Positions 39,705 through 53,164 are shown, counted from the first letter of the stretch. The stretch is 64,000 nt of DNA from Pseudomonas parafulva (GCF_000800255.1 NZ_CP009747.1:248001-312000), one strand, 5' to 3'. Translations and numbers: made by a program. The notes: generated by a model from the letters alone, not told the origin.

Positions 39705-41333
39705 TCACTTCTCCACGCTCACCCCATAGAAGGCGTTCAGGGCGAATGGACTGATCTTGAAGTCCTGCACCTTGATGCTCATGGGTTGATAGACGGTGGA
39801 GTGGGCGATGGGCGTGTAGGGCACCTGTTCCTTGAGGATGTGCTGCGCCTGCTTGTACAGCTCGGTGCGCTTGGCCTGGTCGGAGGTGGCCTTGGCTTGC
39901 TTGATGAGGTCGTCGTAGGGCTTGTAGCACCACTTGGAGAAGTTGTTGCCTTCCAGGGCGTCGCAGCCGAACAGGGTGCCGAGCCAGTTGTCCGGGTCAC
40001 CGTTGTCGCCGCTCCAGCCGATCAGCATGGCGCCGTTTTCGCCGCCCTTGGAGCGCTTGATGTACTCGCCCCACTCGTAGGTGACGATCTTGGCCTTGAT
40101 GCCGATCTTGGCCCAGTCCGATTGCAGCATCTCGGCCATCAGCTTGGCATTGGGGTTGTAGGGGCGTTGCACCGGCATGGCCCAGAGCGTGATTTCGGTG
40201 CCTTCCTTGACGCCGGCTTCCTTGAGCAGTTGCCGAGCCTTTTCCGGGTCGTAGGGGGCGTCCTTGATGGTGGTGTCGTAGGACCATTGCGTCGGCGGCA
40301 TGGCATTGACCGCCAGCTGCCCGGCGCCCTGATACACCGACTCGATGATCTGCGCCTTGTTCACCGCCATGTCCAGGGCCTGGCGAACCTTGAGCTGGGC
40401 CATGGGATTGGGCTCGTTGCTGCCCTTGATCTTGTCCATCACGTTGTAGGCGATGTAACCGAGGTTGAAGCCGGCCTGCTCAGGCATCTTCAGGTTCTTG
40501 TCGGCCTTGAGCGGCTGGATGTCGGCTGGGCGCGGGAACAGGGTGACCTGGCACTCGTTCTTCTTGAGCTTCTGCATGCGCACCGAGGCGTCGGTGGTGA
40601 TGGCGAAGATCAGGTTGTCGACCTTCACGTCCTCGGGCTTCCAGTAGTCCTTGTTGCCCTTGTAGCGGATCTGCGCGTCTTTCTGGTACTTGCTGAACAC
40701 GAACGGCCCGGTGCCGATCGGCTTTTGGTTGATGTCGGGCGCTTTGCCTTGCTTGAGCAACTGCTCGGCGTACTCGGCGGACTGGATCGAGGCGAAGCTC
40801 ATGGCCAGGTTCTGGATGAAGGCGGCGTCCACTGTGTTCAGGGTGAAGCGCACGGTATGGTCGTCGAGCTTCTCCAGCTTGGCGATGTTCTTGTCCATGC
40901 CCATGTCGGTGAAGTACGGGAACTCGGTGGGGTACGCCTTGCGGAACGGCATGTCCTTGTCGAGCATGCGGTTGAAGGTGAACAGCACGTCGTCGGCGTT
41001 GAATTCACGGCTGGGCTTGAAGTAGTCGGTGGTGTGGAACTTGACCCCTTCGCGCAGGTGGAAGGTGTAGGTCTTGCCGTCTTCGGAAACGTCCCAAGTG
41101 GTAGCCAGGCCTGGAATGACGGCGGTGCCGCCACGCTCGAACTGGGTCAGGCGGTTGAACAGCGGTTCGGCCGAGGCGTCGAAGTCGGTTCCGGTGGTGT
41201 ACTGGCCGGGGTCGAAACCGGCGGGACTGCCCTCGGAGCAGAACACCAGGTTGGATGCGGCGAGCGCGGTGGGCGCTGCACCAGCCAGCAGGCCTGCGCC
41301 TACCAGAAACGGAATGACTGCGTGTTTGAGCAT
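39705..41333 (-). CDS. dppA: ABC transporter substrate-binding protein, DppA type (copy 3)
   Basis: SBP family 5 protein (542 aa). Signal peptide MLKHAVIPFLVGAGLLAGAA..ALA, mature SNLVFCSEGSPAGFDPGQYT. Family blocks FHLREGVKFHTTDYFKPSRE and PTEFPYFTDMG. First gene of the eight-gene locus in transcription order (copy 3, copy 2, porin, copy 1, dppB, C, D, F). A CA-rich Crc/Hfq-like motif (GACAACAA) lies about 11-18 nt before the start codon, next to the GAGG ribosome site. Confidence 0.93.
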   Translation of the reverse strand: MLKHAVIPFLVGAGLLAGAAPTALAASNLVFCSEGSPAGFDPGQYTTGTDFDASAEPLFNRLTQFERGGTAVIPGLATTWDVSEDGKTYTFHLREGVKFHTTDYFKPSREFNADDVLFTFNRMLDKDMPFRKAYPTEFPYFTDMGMDKNIAKLEKLDDHTVRFTLNTVDAAFIQNLAMSFASIQSAEYAEQLLKQGKAPDINQKPIGTGPFVFSKYQKDAQIRYKGNKDYWKPEDVKVDNLIFAITTDASVRMQKLKKNECQVTLFPRPADIQPLKADKNLKMPEQAGFNLGYIAYNVMDKIKGSNEPNPMAQLKVRQALDMAVNKAQIIESVYQGAGQLAVNAMPPTQWSYDTTIKDAPYDPEKARQLLKEAGVKEGTEITLWAMPVQRPYNPNAKLMAEMLQSDWAKIGIKAKIVTYEWGEYIKRSKGGENGAMLIGWSGDNGDPDNWLGTLFGCDALEGNNFSKWCYKPYDDLIKQAKATSDQAKRTELYKQAQHILKEQVPYTPIAHSTVYQPMSIKVQDFKISPFALNAFYGVSVEK

Positions 41334-41343
41334 GGTGGCCTCA

Positions 41344-41351
41344 TTGTTGTC
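41344..41351 (-). promoter_or_regulatory. Crc/Hfq-like motif at the dppA copy 3 ribosome site
   Basis: Minus strand GACAACAA (7 of 8 to AACAACAA) inside AAAATGACAACAATGAGG, immediately before the GAGG ribosome site of the gene starting at 41333. Confidence 0.4.
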
Positions 41352-41652
41352 ATTTTTTGAGTTGAGGCGGCCTCGTGAGCCGACCTGCGGATACTTATGC
41401 AGGGGCTATACCCATTGCAACACTCAACAGGATGGCCGGTCCCGGAAAGGTGGCACGGGCGTACATGGATGTCGCATTGTTGTAACTTTTGCCGTGGTTG
41501 AACGTTTGCGCAACAAAAAAACCGGCATTTTGCGACATGTTTCGGCGGGAATGGGGATGTAGGATGCGCGCTCTACGTGCGTAGGGGCATTCGGATGGGT
41601 AGTGATGGGGCGGGGTAAGAGCAGGTTGATGTTGGCTGTGGGCGTCAAACGA

Positions 41653-41675
41653 TCGGGGCCGCAATGCGGCCCCGA
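41653..41675 (-). terminator. Terminator after the SIMPL-domain gene
   Basis: TCGGGGCCGC - AAT - GCGGCCCCGA, 10-bp stem 24 nt beyond the minus-strand stop at 41700, followed on that strand by TCGTTTG. The rest of the 366-nt gap to dppA copy 3 (41334-41699) shows no gene; it must hold the dpp promoter. Confidence 0.6.
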
Positions 41676-41699
41676 GGTTGCGTTGAGTGCACGCCCAGG

Positions 41700-42416
41700 T
41701 CAGGGCATTTGCACTTCGATCAGGCCATCGGCATTCATGCTGACTTCGCTGGTGCCCGCCTCGACGTCAGGCGAAGGGGCGGCCTCGTCGGCGGCCATGG
41801 CCTTCATTGCCATCGGCGCGCTGCGCAGGTAGGGGCGCGGGTAGCCACTGCTGTTGAGGTTGAGGTTGACCACCTTGTAGCCGCTGCCGCCGAGCGCTTC
41901 GGTGGCCAACTGGGCGCGGGCCTTGAAGGCGTTGACCGCCTCCTTGAGCAGTTCGTCTTCGCTGGCCTTACGCGTGGCCGGGGCGATGGAGAAGTCCATG
42001 CCACCCATTTTCAGGGTTTGCAGCAGATCGCCGGTGAGCTTGGACAGGGCCGGGAAGTCCGCGCTTTCCAGGCGCAACTCGGCGCGTTCGCGCCAGCCGG
42101 TGATCTTCTGACCTTTGTTGTCGTAGATCGGGTAGCTGTTGCGGCTGCCCTGGCTGATCTTCACCTCTTTGACGTCGCGCGCCTGCTGCACGGCCTTGTT
42201 CATGGTTTCGGTGATCTGCTTGGCGAGCTTGCCCGGATCGTTGTCCTGCGCTTCGCTGTAGAGGGTGACGACCATTAGGTCGCGGGCCACTTCCTTGCTG
42301 ACTTCGGCGCGCAGCGAGACCTGGTTGTAACGCGGCTCGTCGGCGGCGAAGGCCGGCAGGCTGGCGAACAGGCCACAGGACAGGGCGAACGCGGCGCTGC
42401 AACGGGAAATCTGCAT
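41700..42416 (-). CDS. SIMPL domain (DUF541) protein, periplasmic
   Basis: 238 aa protein of the SIMPL/DUF541 (YggE-like) family with signal peptide MQISRCSAAFALSCGLFASLPAFA and mature AADEPRYNQVSLRAEVSKEV. Family proteins form oligomeric rings in the periplasm; E. coli YggE lowers oxidative stress, but the biochemical role is unresolved. YPIYDNKGQKITGWRERAEL is the conserved central block. Divergent from roxS (215 nt between starts); the same neighbourhood occurs near roxSR-dpp in other pseudomonads as I recall. Confidence 0.85.
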   Translation of the reverse strand: MQISRCSAAFALSCGLFASLPAFAADEPRYNQVSLRAEVSKEVARDLMVVTLYSEAQDNDPGKLAKQITETMNKAVQQARDVKEVKISQGSRNSYPIYDNKGQKITGWRERAELRLESADFPALSKLTGDLLQTLKMGGMDFSIAPATRKASEDELLKEAVNAFKARAQLATEALGGSGYKVVNLNLNSSGYPRPYLRSAPMAMKAMAADEAAPSPDVEAGTSEVSMNADGLIEVQMP

Positions 42417-42631
42417 GTATCACTCCTTGGATGGAAGGCGCGGGGAACAGTCGCGTCCCGCATGGCCGTTCAGACTGAAAAAGCGGGCAGTGGGTTCAAC
42501 GATGCCATCACGACTTTGTGACAGAGTATGGCACGCGCGAAACCTGTGGCGGTTTGCCGCATGGCTGCAGGCCAGTGCCTGGCTTCGGTATACTCCAGCC
42601 GATTGTCCTGGAGCACTCATCAGGAGAGCTC

Positions 42632-43891
42632 ATGCTCGCCCCCGCACATCCGATGTCCGCCACGCGTCAGAACCTCTGGCGCCTGACCATCATCCGTATT
42701 CTGGTTCTGGCTGCCCAGGCAGGTTCCGTGGGCGTCGCCTACTGGACCGAGCTGCTGCCGCTGCCGTGGTTTTCACTGGCCGCCACCCTGGCCTTGTCGT
42801 CCCTGCTGTGTGCCTTCACCGCCCTGCGCCTGCGCCTGACCTTACCGGTGACCGAGCTCGAGTATGCCCTGCAATTGGCCTGCGACCTGCTCATCCACAG
42901 TGCCCTGCTGTACTACTCCGGTGGCTCGACCAACCCCTTCGTGTCCTATTACCTGGTGCCGTTGGCGATCGCGGCGGTGACCCTGCCGTGGATCTATTCG
43001 CTGCTGCTGTCGGGCATCGCGCTGGTCGCCTACAGCCTGCTGCTGGTGCAGTTCTATCCACTGGAAACGCTGCCGCTGGCGCGCGACACCATGCAGGTCT
43101 ACGGCATGTGGCTGAGCATTGCCCTGGCGGCTGCGGTGATCACCTTCTTTGCCGCGCGCATGGCCGAGGAGTTGCGTCGACAGGAGCAATTGCGTGCCGA
43201 GCGCCGCGAAGACAGCCTGCGCGACGAGCAGTTGCTGGCCGTGGCCACCCAGGCGGCCGGCGCTGCCCATGAATTGGGTACGCCGCTGGCGACCATGAGC
43301 GTGCTGATCAACGAGATGCGCCAGGACCACAGCGATGCGCAGTTGCAGGAAGACCTCGCGGTGCTCCAGGACCAGGTCAAGCTGTGCAAGCAGACCCTGC
43401 AGCAATTGGTGCGCGCCGCCGAAGCCAATCGGCGCATGAACGTGCCCGAGCAGGAGGTGACGGCCTGGCTCGACGAGGCGCTCAACCGCTGGCACCTGAT
43501 GCGTCCTGAGGCCAGCTACCGCTTCCAGCGCCTGCGCGACGGTCAGGTGCCTTCGCTGACGCCGCCTCCGGACTTGACCCAGGCGCTGCTCAACCTGTTG
43601 AACAACGCCGCCGATGCCTGCCCGGACGATCTGGAAGTGCGCCTGGACTGGGACGCCCAGGACATCCTGATCAGCATTCGCGACCATGGCCCCGGCGTGC
43701 CGGTGGCCATTGCCGAGGCGATTGGCAAACCCTTCTTTACCACCAAGGGCAAAGGCTTCGGCCTGGGCCTGTTCCTGAGCAAGGCCAGCGTGACCCGCGC
43801 GGGGGGCTCGGTGAAACTCTACAGTCATGAAGAGGGCGGCACCCTGACCGAGCTGCGCCTGCCCCATGGCACGCGAGGAGATGAACGATGA
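42632..43891 (+). CDS. roxS: Redox-responsive sensor histidine kinase RoxS (RegB/PrrB family)
   Basis: 419 aa membrane histidine kinase. N-terminal six-helix membrane domain (about residues 20-190) with the RegB-type quinone-sensing heptapeptide GGSTNPF at the second periplasmic side. The H-box is AAGAAHELGTPLATMSV with phospho-acceptor His213, then an HATPase domain (LLNLLNNAADACPD N-box, GKGFGLGLFLSKASV G-box). RoxS/RoxR controls terminal oxidases and redox balance in Pseudomonas. Start at 42632 has AGGAG; stop overlaps the roxR start by 4 nt. The RegB redox-box cysteine after the H-box is not seen. Confidence 0.9.
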   Translation: MLAPAHPMSATRQNLWRLTIIRILVLAAQAGSVGVAYWTELLPLPWFSLAATLALSSLLCAFTALRLRLTLPVTELEYALQLACDLLIHSALLYYSGGSTNPFVSYYLVPLAIAAVTLPWIYSLLLSGIALVAYSLLLVQFYPLETLPLARDTMQVYGMWLSIALAAAVITFFAARMAEELRRQEQLRAERREDSLRDEQLLAVATQAAGAAHELGTPLATMSVLINEMRQDHSDAQLQEDLAVLQDQVKLCKQTLQQLVRAAEANRRMNVPEQEVTAWLDEALNRWHLMRPEASYRFQRLRDGQVPSLTPPPDLTQALLNLLNNAADACPDDLEVRLDWDAQDILISIRDHGPGVPVAIAEAIGKPFFTTKGKGFGLGLFLSKASVTRAGGSVKLYSHEEGGTLTELRLPHGTRGDER

Positions 43892-44448
43892 GCGACGAGA
43901 ACCAGATCGAAAGCGAAGAGCTGCCGCACCTGCTGCTGGTGGATGACGACGCCACTTTCACCCGCGTCATGGCGCGCGCCATGAGCCGCCGCGGCTTTCG
44001 CGTGAGCACCGCGTCCAGTGCCGAGGCCGGGTTGGAACTGGCCCTGCAGGACCTGCCCGACTACGCCACGCTGGACCTGAAAATGGACGGCGATTCGGGC
44101 CTGGTGCTGCTGCCCAAGTTGCTGGAGCTGGACCCGGAAATGCGCGTGCTGATCCTGACCGGTTATTCCAGCATCGCCACGGCGGTAGAGGCGATCAAGC
44201 GCGGTGCCTGCAATTACCTGTGCAAGCCGGCCGACGCCGACGACGTGTTGGCGGCGCTGCTGTCCGAGCATGCCGACCTGGACACCTTGGTGCCGGAAAA
44301 CCCGATGTCGGTTGATCGCCTGCAGTGGGAGCACATCCAGCGCGTGCTGGCCGAGCACGAGGGCAACATCTCGGCGACGGCGCGGGCGCTGGGCATGCAC
44401 CGACGCACCTTGCAGCGCAAGTTGCAGAAGCGCCCTGTGCGCCGCTGA
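43888..44448 (+). CDS. roxR: Response regulator RoxR (RegA/PrrA family)
   Basis: 186 aa regulator. Receiver domain LLLVDDDATFTRVMARAMSR with phospho-acceptor Asp63 (ATLDLKMDGDSG), then a short Fis-type DNA-binding helix-turn-helix at the C-terminus (VLAEHEGNISATARALGMHRRTLQRKLQKR). That layout and length are those of RegA/ActR/RoxR. Partner kinase is the overlapping upstream gene. Confidence 0.92.
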   Translation: MSDENQIESEELPHLLLVDDDATFTRVMARAMSRRGFRVSTASSAEAGLELALQDLPDYATLDLKMDGDSGLVLLPKLLELDPEMRVLILTGYSSIATAVEAIKRGACNYLCKPADADDVLAALLSEHADLDTLVPENPMSVDRLQWEHIQRVLAEHEGNISATARALGMHRRTLQRKLQKRPVRR

Positions 44449-44459
44449 GGCTGCCTTCT

Positions 44460-44533
44460 GGCCCGATGGGTGCAGCCCGCCAGGACTGCGCCAACCGGGC
44501 CCATTCTGCGCAGGTCAGATCTGCCAATCTGAC
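44460..44533 (+). terminator. Two hairpins downstream of roxR
   Basis: First: GGCCCG..GGTGCAG - 10-nt loop - CTGCGCC..CGGGCC (44460-44501). Second: GTCAGAT - CTGCCA - ATCTGAC (44514-44533) followed by AGAAGTTTCTTTCC. Either may end roxSR; the second has the better pyrimidine tail. Confidence 0.45.
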
Positions 44534-44630
44534 AGAAGTTTCTTTCCTACAGCCCCGCGATCCCCGCAAATACCGGCCGTTGGCGTATCATCAGCGCCCT
44601 AAACGGCAAACCCCTTCCAGGATCGTGGCA

Positions 44631-45572
44631 ATGCTCGCCCTTCTCATTCAGACGCTGAACATCACGGCACCGGTCTTCGCCATGCTGTTCCTGGGCGTGC
44701 TGCTCAGACGCATCCACCTGATCGACGACAACTTCATCAAAGTCGCCTCATCGCTGGTGTTCAATGCCTGCATGCCGGCGCTGTTGTTCCTGGGCATCTA
44801 TCACGCCGACCTGTCTTCGGCGGTCAAGCCCGGCGTCATCCTCTACTTCATCGTCGCCACCTTGCTCGGCTTCGGCCTGTCCTGGGGACTGGCGATCTGG
44901 CGCAGCCCGCCTGCGGATCGTGGCATCTATACCCAGGGCGCCTTTCGCGGTAACAACGGGGTGATCGGCCTGGCGCTGGCCGCCAGCCTGTATGGCGACT
45001 ACGGTATCTCCCTCGGCGCGGTGCTGGCCGGGCTGGTGATCCTGATGTACAACTCGCTGTCGACCGTGGTGCTGGCGGTGTACAGCCCGAGCCTCAAGTC
45101 CGATCCGTGGAGCCTGTGCAAGAGCATCTTCAGCAACCCGTTGATCCTCAGCGTGCTGCTGGCCACGCCCATGGCCTACGCTCAGGTGCCGCTGCCGAAC
45201 TGGCTGCTCACCTCCGGCGACTACCTGGCGCAGATGACCCTGCCACTGGCGCTGATCTGCATCGGCGGCACCTTGTCGCTGGCGGCGCTGCGCGACAGCG
45301 GCAAGCTGGCGGTGGATGCCAGCCTGGTGAAGATGGTCTGGCTGCCGCTGTTCGGTACGCTCGGTGCCTGGCTCTGCGGATTCCGCGGGGCTGAGTTGGG
45401 CATCCTGTTCCTCTACATTGGCAGCCCGACCGCTGCGGCCAGCTACGTCATGGCCCGTGCGGCCGGCGGCAACCATGAACTGGCCGCCTCGATCATCGTC
45501 ATCACCACGTTGATGGCGGCGATCACCACCAATATCGGCATCTTCATCCTGCAGTGGGGCGGATGGATCTAG
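44631..45572 (+). CDS. AEC (auxin efflux carrier) family transporter
   Basis: 313 aa membrane protein with about ten predicted helices in the two five-helix repeats of the AEC/BASS-like fold. Begins MLALLIQTLNITAPVFAMLF; the conserved GAFRGNNGVIGLALA and CIGGTLSLAAL and GSPTAAASYVMA segments are typical. Substrates of bacterial AEC proteins include malonate/malate and other organic acids; not predictable here. Start at 44631 is preceded by AGGATCGTGGCA. aroP follows 52 nt downstream on the same strand but function need not be linked. Confidence 0.87.
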   Translation: MLALLIQTLNITAPVFAMLFLGVLLRRIHLIDDNFIKVASSLVFNACMPALLFLGIYHADLSSAVKPGVILYFIVATLLGFGLSWGLAIWRSPPADRGIYTQGAFRGNNGVIGLALAASLYGDYGISLGAVLAGLVILMYNSLSTVVLAVYSPSLKSDPWSLCKSIFSNPLILSVLLATPMAYAQVPLPNWLLTSGDYLAQMTLPLALICIGGTLSLAALRDSGKLAVDASLVKMVWLPLFGTLGAWLCGFRGAELGILFLYIGSPTAAASYVMARAAGGNHELAASIIVITTLMAAITTNIGIFILQWGGWI

Positions 45573-45624
45573 CCGTCGGCACCCTAGCCTCAATCACAAG
45601 AACTTCGCCATCAAAGGACACTTC

Positions 45625-46986
45625 ATGCAAGACCAGAGCACGCCCGAGGGGTTGCAACGCGGGCTGAAGAACCGCCATATCCAGCTGATCGCGTTGGGCG
45701 GTGCCATCGGTACCGGCCTGTTCCTGGGTATCGCCCAGACCATCCAGTTGGCTGGCCCTTCGGTGCTGCTGGGTTATGCGATCGCCGGGCTGATGGCCTT
45801 CCTGATCATGCGCCAGCTCGGCGAAATGGTGGTCGAGGAGCCGGTGGCCGGTAGCTTCAGCCACTTCGCCCATCGCTACTGGAGCGAGTTCGCAGGTTTC
45901 GTCTCCGGATGGAACTACTGGGTGGTCTACGTGCTGGTCGGCATGGCCGAACTGACGGCGGTGGGCATCTACGTGCAGTACTGGTGGCCCACGTTTCCGA
46001 CCTGGGCCACGGCGGCGATCTTCTTCGTGGTGATCAACGCCATCAACCTGACCCAGGTGAAGGTCTATGGCGAGATGGAGTTCTGGTTCGCGCTGGTCAA
46101 GGTCGTGGCCATCGTCAGCATGATCGGCTTCGGTGCCTGGTTGCTGAGTACCGGGCATGGCGGCCCGGATGCCAGCGTGGCCAACCTGTGGCAGTACGGC
46201 GGATTTTTCCCCAACGGCATCACCGGATTGGTGATGGCGCTGGCGGTGATCATGTTTTCCTTCGGCGGCCTGGAGCTGGTCGGCATCACCGCTGCCGAAG
46301 CGGACGACCCGCGGCGCAGCATTCCCAAGGCGACCAATCAGGTGGTCTACCGCATCCTGATCTTCTACATCGGTGCCCTGGCCGTGCTGCTGGCGCTGTA
46401 CCCGTGGCAGAAGGTGGTGCAGGGCGGTAGCCCGTTCGTGATGATCTTCCACGCGCTGGACAGCGATGTGGTGGCGACCGTGCTCAACGTCGTGGTGCTC
46501 ACCGCGGCGCTGTCGGTGTACAACAGCTGCGTCTACGCCAACAGCCGCATGCTGTTCGGCCTGGCCAGCCAAGGCGACGCGCCGCGTCAACTGCTCACCG
46601 TCAATCGACGCGGCGTGCCGCTGGTGGCGCTGGGCGTTTCGGCGCTGGCCACTGGCCTGTGCGTGGTCATCAACTACGTGATGCCGGGCGAAGCGTTCGG
46701 CTTGCTGATGGCCCTGGCGGTGTCGGCGCTGGTGATCAACTGGGCAAGCATCAGCATCACCCACCTGAAGTTCCGCAAGGCCAAGCAGGCGGCGGGCATC
46801 GTGCCGTTCTATCGCAGCCTGGGACACCCGTTGACCAACTACCTGTGCCTGGCCTTCATCGTGTTGATCCTGGTGGTGATGTACCTGACGCCGCCGGTGC
46901 GCATTTCGGTGCTGCTGATTCCCTTGTGGATCGCCGCGCTTTGGGTAGCGTTTCGCTTGAAGAAGCGCCGTCAGACCGGCGCCTGA
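45625..46986 (+). CDS. aroP: Aromatic amino acid permease (AroP family)
   Basis: APC-superfamily permease (453 aa, 12 predicted helices). Begins LQRGLKNRHIQLIALGGAIG, and shares long identical blocks with E. coli AroP from memory, such as VVEEPVAGSFSHFAHRYW, FSFGGLELVGITAAEADDP, AALSVYNSCVYANSRMLFGL and FGLLMALAVSALVINWASIS. Expected to import Phe, Tyr and Trp by proton symport. Substrate preference among the AroP/PheP/ProY subgroup is the main uncertainty. Confidence 0.88.
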   Translation: MQDQSTPEGLQRGLKNRHIQLIALGGAIGTGLFLGIAQTIQLAGPSVLLGYAIAGLMAFLIMRQLGEMVVEEPVAGSFSHFAHRYWSEFAGFVSGWNYWVVYVLVGMAELTAVGIYVQYWWPTFPTWATAAIFFVVINAINLTQVKVYGEMEFWFALVKVVAIVSMIGFGAWLLSTGHGGPDASVANLWQYGGFFPNGITGLVMALAVIMFSFGGLELVGITAAEADDPRRSIPKATNQVVYRILIFYIGALAVLLALYPWQKVVQGGSPFVMIFHALDSDVVATVLNVVVLTAALSVYNSCVYANSRMLFGLASQGDAPRQLLTVNRRGVPLVALGVSALATGLCVVINYVMPGEAFGLLMALAVSALVINWASISITHLKFRKAKQAAGIVPFYRSLGHPLTNYLCLAFIVLILVVMYLTPPVRISVLLIPLWIAALWVAFRLKKRRQTGA

Positions 46987-47004
46987 TCCTGCCGAGCGGG
47001 CTGC

Positions 47005-48048
47005 TCAGTGCTGTCGGCGCCAGGCGCGAACGGTGGTGTAGAGCAGCACGGCACCGAGCACCGGCAGCACATACAGCAGCATCAGTCGTTCCAGACGTTC
47101 GGCCAGCGGCAGGCCAGTGGTGAAGGCCACCACGTGCAGGCCGTAGGCCAGGTACAGCGCCAGGAACACCAGGCCCTCGGCGCGGGTGATGCGATAACCG
47201 GAATAGAACACCGGCAGGCTCAGCGCCGCGACGCCGAGCATGACTGGCAAGTCGAAGTCCAGGGCATTGGGCGAGATCGACAGCGGCTCGGGCGTGATCA
47301 GCGCCGTCAGGCCCAACACGCCCAGCAGGTTGAACAGATTGCTGCCGATCACGGTGCCCACCGCGATCTCGCGCTCCCCGCGCAAGGCGGCGATCAACGC
47401 CGCCGCCAGTTCCGGCAATGAGGTGCAGACCGCGACCACGGTCAAGCCGATGACGCGCTCCGACAGTCCCAGGTCGGTGGCGACCTCGACTGCCGCCTGC
47501 AACAACAGATGCCCGCCCAGGCTCAGCAATACCAGCCCACCGATCACCTGCAACAGCGCCAAGCTCCAGAAGCGTGCGGCGCTGCGATGGGCTGTGTCCG
47601 GGGCCGGATAGGTGCGCGCGTAGTGGCGTGACTGATGCCACAGCATGCCCAGGTAGCCGAGCAATCCCAACAGCAGCAACAGGCCTTCGAAACGGCCCAG
47701 CTCTGCGTTGGCGGCCAGCAGGTAGACCAGCGCACTGGCGGCGATCATCAGCGGAATGTCCAGGCGCACCAGTTGCCGCGAAACGCGCAGCGGGATGATC
47801 AGTGCGGCCAGACCGAGGATCACCAGGACATTGAAGATGTTGCTGCCGATCACGCTGCCGATTGCCACGTCAGGCGCGCCCTGGTAGGCGGCTTGCAGGC
47901 TGACGGTCAGTTGTGGCGCGGTGCTGCCGAAGGCGACCAGGCTCAGGCCGATGATCAGTGGCCTGACGTGCAGGCGCACCGCCAGGCGCAAGGCGGCGCG
48001 TACCAGCAGCTCGGCGCCGAGCACCAGCAGCACGAGGCCCAGGCCCAA
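47005..48048 (-). CDS. Calcium/sodium antiporter (CaCA family, YrbG-like)
   Basis: Membrane exchanger with ten predicted helices and the two inverted alpha repeats. Alpha-1 is FGSTAPQLTVSLQAAYQG with GSVIGSNIFNVLVILG; alpha-2 is CTSLPELAAALIAALRG with GTVIGSNLFNLLGVLG. The first repeat has Gln (APQL) where most relatives have Glu (APE), which may alter cation binding. The listed start is TTG at 48048 (347 aa), without a ribosome site. An ATT at 48090, preceded by GGGAG, would add 14 residues and complete the first helix. Convergent with aroP, 18 nt apart. Confidence 0.85.
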   Translation of the reverse strand: MGLGLVLLVLGAELLVRAALRLAVRLHVRPLIIGLSLVAFGSTAPQLTVSLQAAYQGAPDVAIGSVIGSNIFNVLVILGLAALIIPLRVSRQLVRLDIPLMIAASALVYLLAANAELGRFEGLLLLLGLLGYLGMLWHQSRHYARTYPAPDTAHRSAARFWSLALLQVIGGLVLLSLGGHLLLQAAVEVATDLGLSERVIGLTVVAVCTSLPELAAALIAALRGEREIAVGTVIGSNLFNLLGVLGLTALITPEPLSISPNALDFDLPVMLGVAALSLPVFYSGYRITRAEGLVFLALYLAYGLHVVAFTTGLPLAERLERLMLLYVLPVLGAVLLYTTVRAWRRQH

Positions 48049-48108
48049 TTGCAGGAGGCTGAAGGTGGGAAGGGTGGCTAGGTCGAAAATGGTACAGCTC
48101 CCGTCAGG

Positions 48109-48486
48109 TCAGTCGCTCAATCCTTGTACCCGCACGCGCGCCGTTCCGCTACGCAGCATGCCGATTTTTTCAGCGGCAGCCCGGGATAGGTCGATGAGCC
48201 GGCCGCGGGTGTGCGGGCCGCGATCATTGATACGCACCACAACGCTGCGTTGGTTGGACAGATTGGTCACCAGCACCCGGCTGCCGAACGCCAGGGAGCG
48301 ATGGGCGGCGGTCAGGCCATGCTGGTTGAAGGGTTCGCCGCTGGCGGTGCGGTTGCCGTGGTGGCGTGCACCGTAGTACGAGGCCGTGCCGGTTTCGTCA
48401 TAGCCGCGCGGATCGATGGCGTGGTTGGCGCAGCCGCCGAGGACGGCGAGCACAGCGAGGGGCAGAAAACGGATGAACGAACGCAT
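48109..48486 (-). CDS. RlpA-like double-psi beta-barrel lipoprotein
   Basis: 125 aa. Signal peptide with lipobox VLGGC (Cys19), then a single RlpA domain: GTASYYGARHHGNRTASGEPF, LAFGSRVLVTNLSNQRSVVVRINDRGPH, DLSRAAAEKIGM. RlpA-family proteins bind or cleave denuded glycan strands at septa. This one lacks the C-terminal SPOR domain, so it is a short paralogue rather than canonical RlpA. The catalytic-type residues H and D of IxDRGP are present. It lies 18 nt before the likely start of the antiporter gene on the same strand. Confidence 0.85.
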   Translation of the reverse strand: MRSFIRFLPLAVLAVLGGCANHAIDPRGYDETGTASYYGARHHGNRTASGEPFNQHGLTAAHRSLAFGSRVLVTNLSNQRSVVVRINDRGPHTRGRLIDLSRAAAEKIGMLRSGTARVRVQGLSD

Positions 48487-48531
48487 GGGTAGATCGGGTG
48501 CTCCGGTACTGGCAGGTCAGGCGCAGAACCT

Positions 48532-48558
48532 GCAGGAGCGGCGCGAAGCCGCTCCTGC
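48532..48558. repeat. REP-like hairpin between gatB and the RlpA-like gene
   Basis: GCAGGAGCGGC - GCGAA - GCCGCTCCTGC, 11-bp perfect stem, similar to the REP elements of P. putida-group genomes and to the hairpin at 12497-12517. It also lies just after the gatB stop (minus strand, 48564) and may stabilise or end that transcript. Confidence 0.65.
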
Positions 48559-48563
48559 GAAGG

Positions 48564-53014
<4,451 letters not shown>

Positions 53015-53053
53015 GTCGCGTGCCGTTCGCTGTTCGCTGAAATCCCCCGGTTT

Positions 53054-53164
53054 ACAGGTGGCACACACAGTGCTACCTGTATGCGCTGGGCTGGCGTCCG
53101 TTGGGCGTCGTTTCCGTCAACCCGCAGGCAGGTGGTTGCATTGACCCTGTGCAATGACCGCCTG
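53054..53164 (+). other. Two hairpins in the mreB-mreC intergenic region
   Basis: ACAGGT-G-GCAC-ACACA-GTGC-T-ACCTGT (53054-53080) and an imperfect stem CAGG..GGT-TGCA / TGCA..ACC.CCTG (about 53126-53164), the latter ending about 25 nt before the proposed mreC start. They may set the mreB:mreC ratio by partial termination or RNase processing. Confidence 0.4.
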
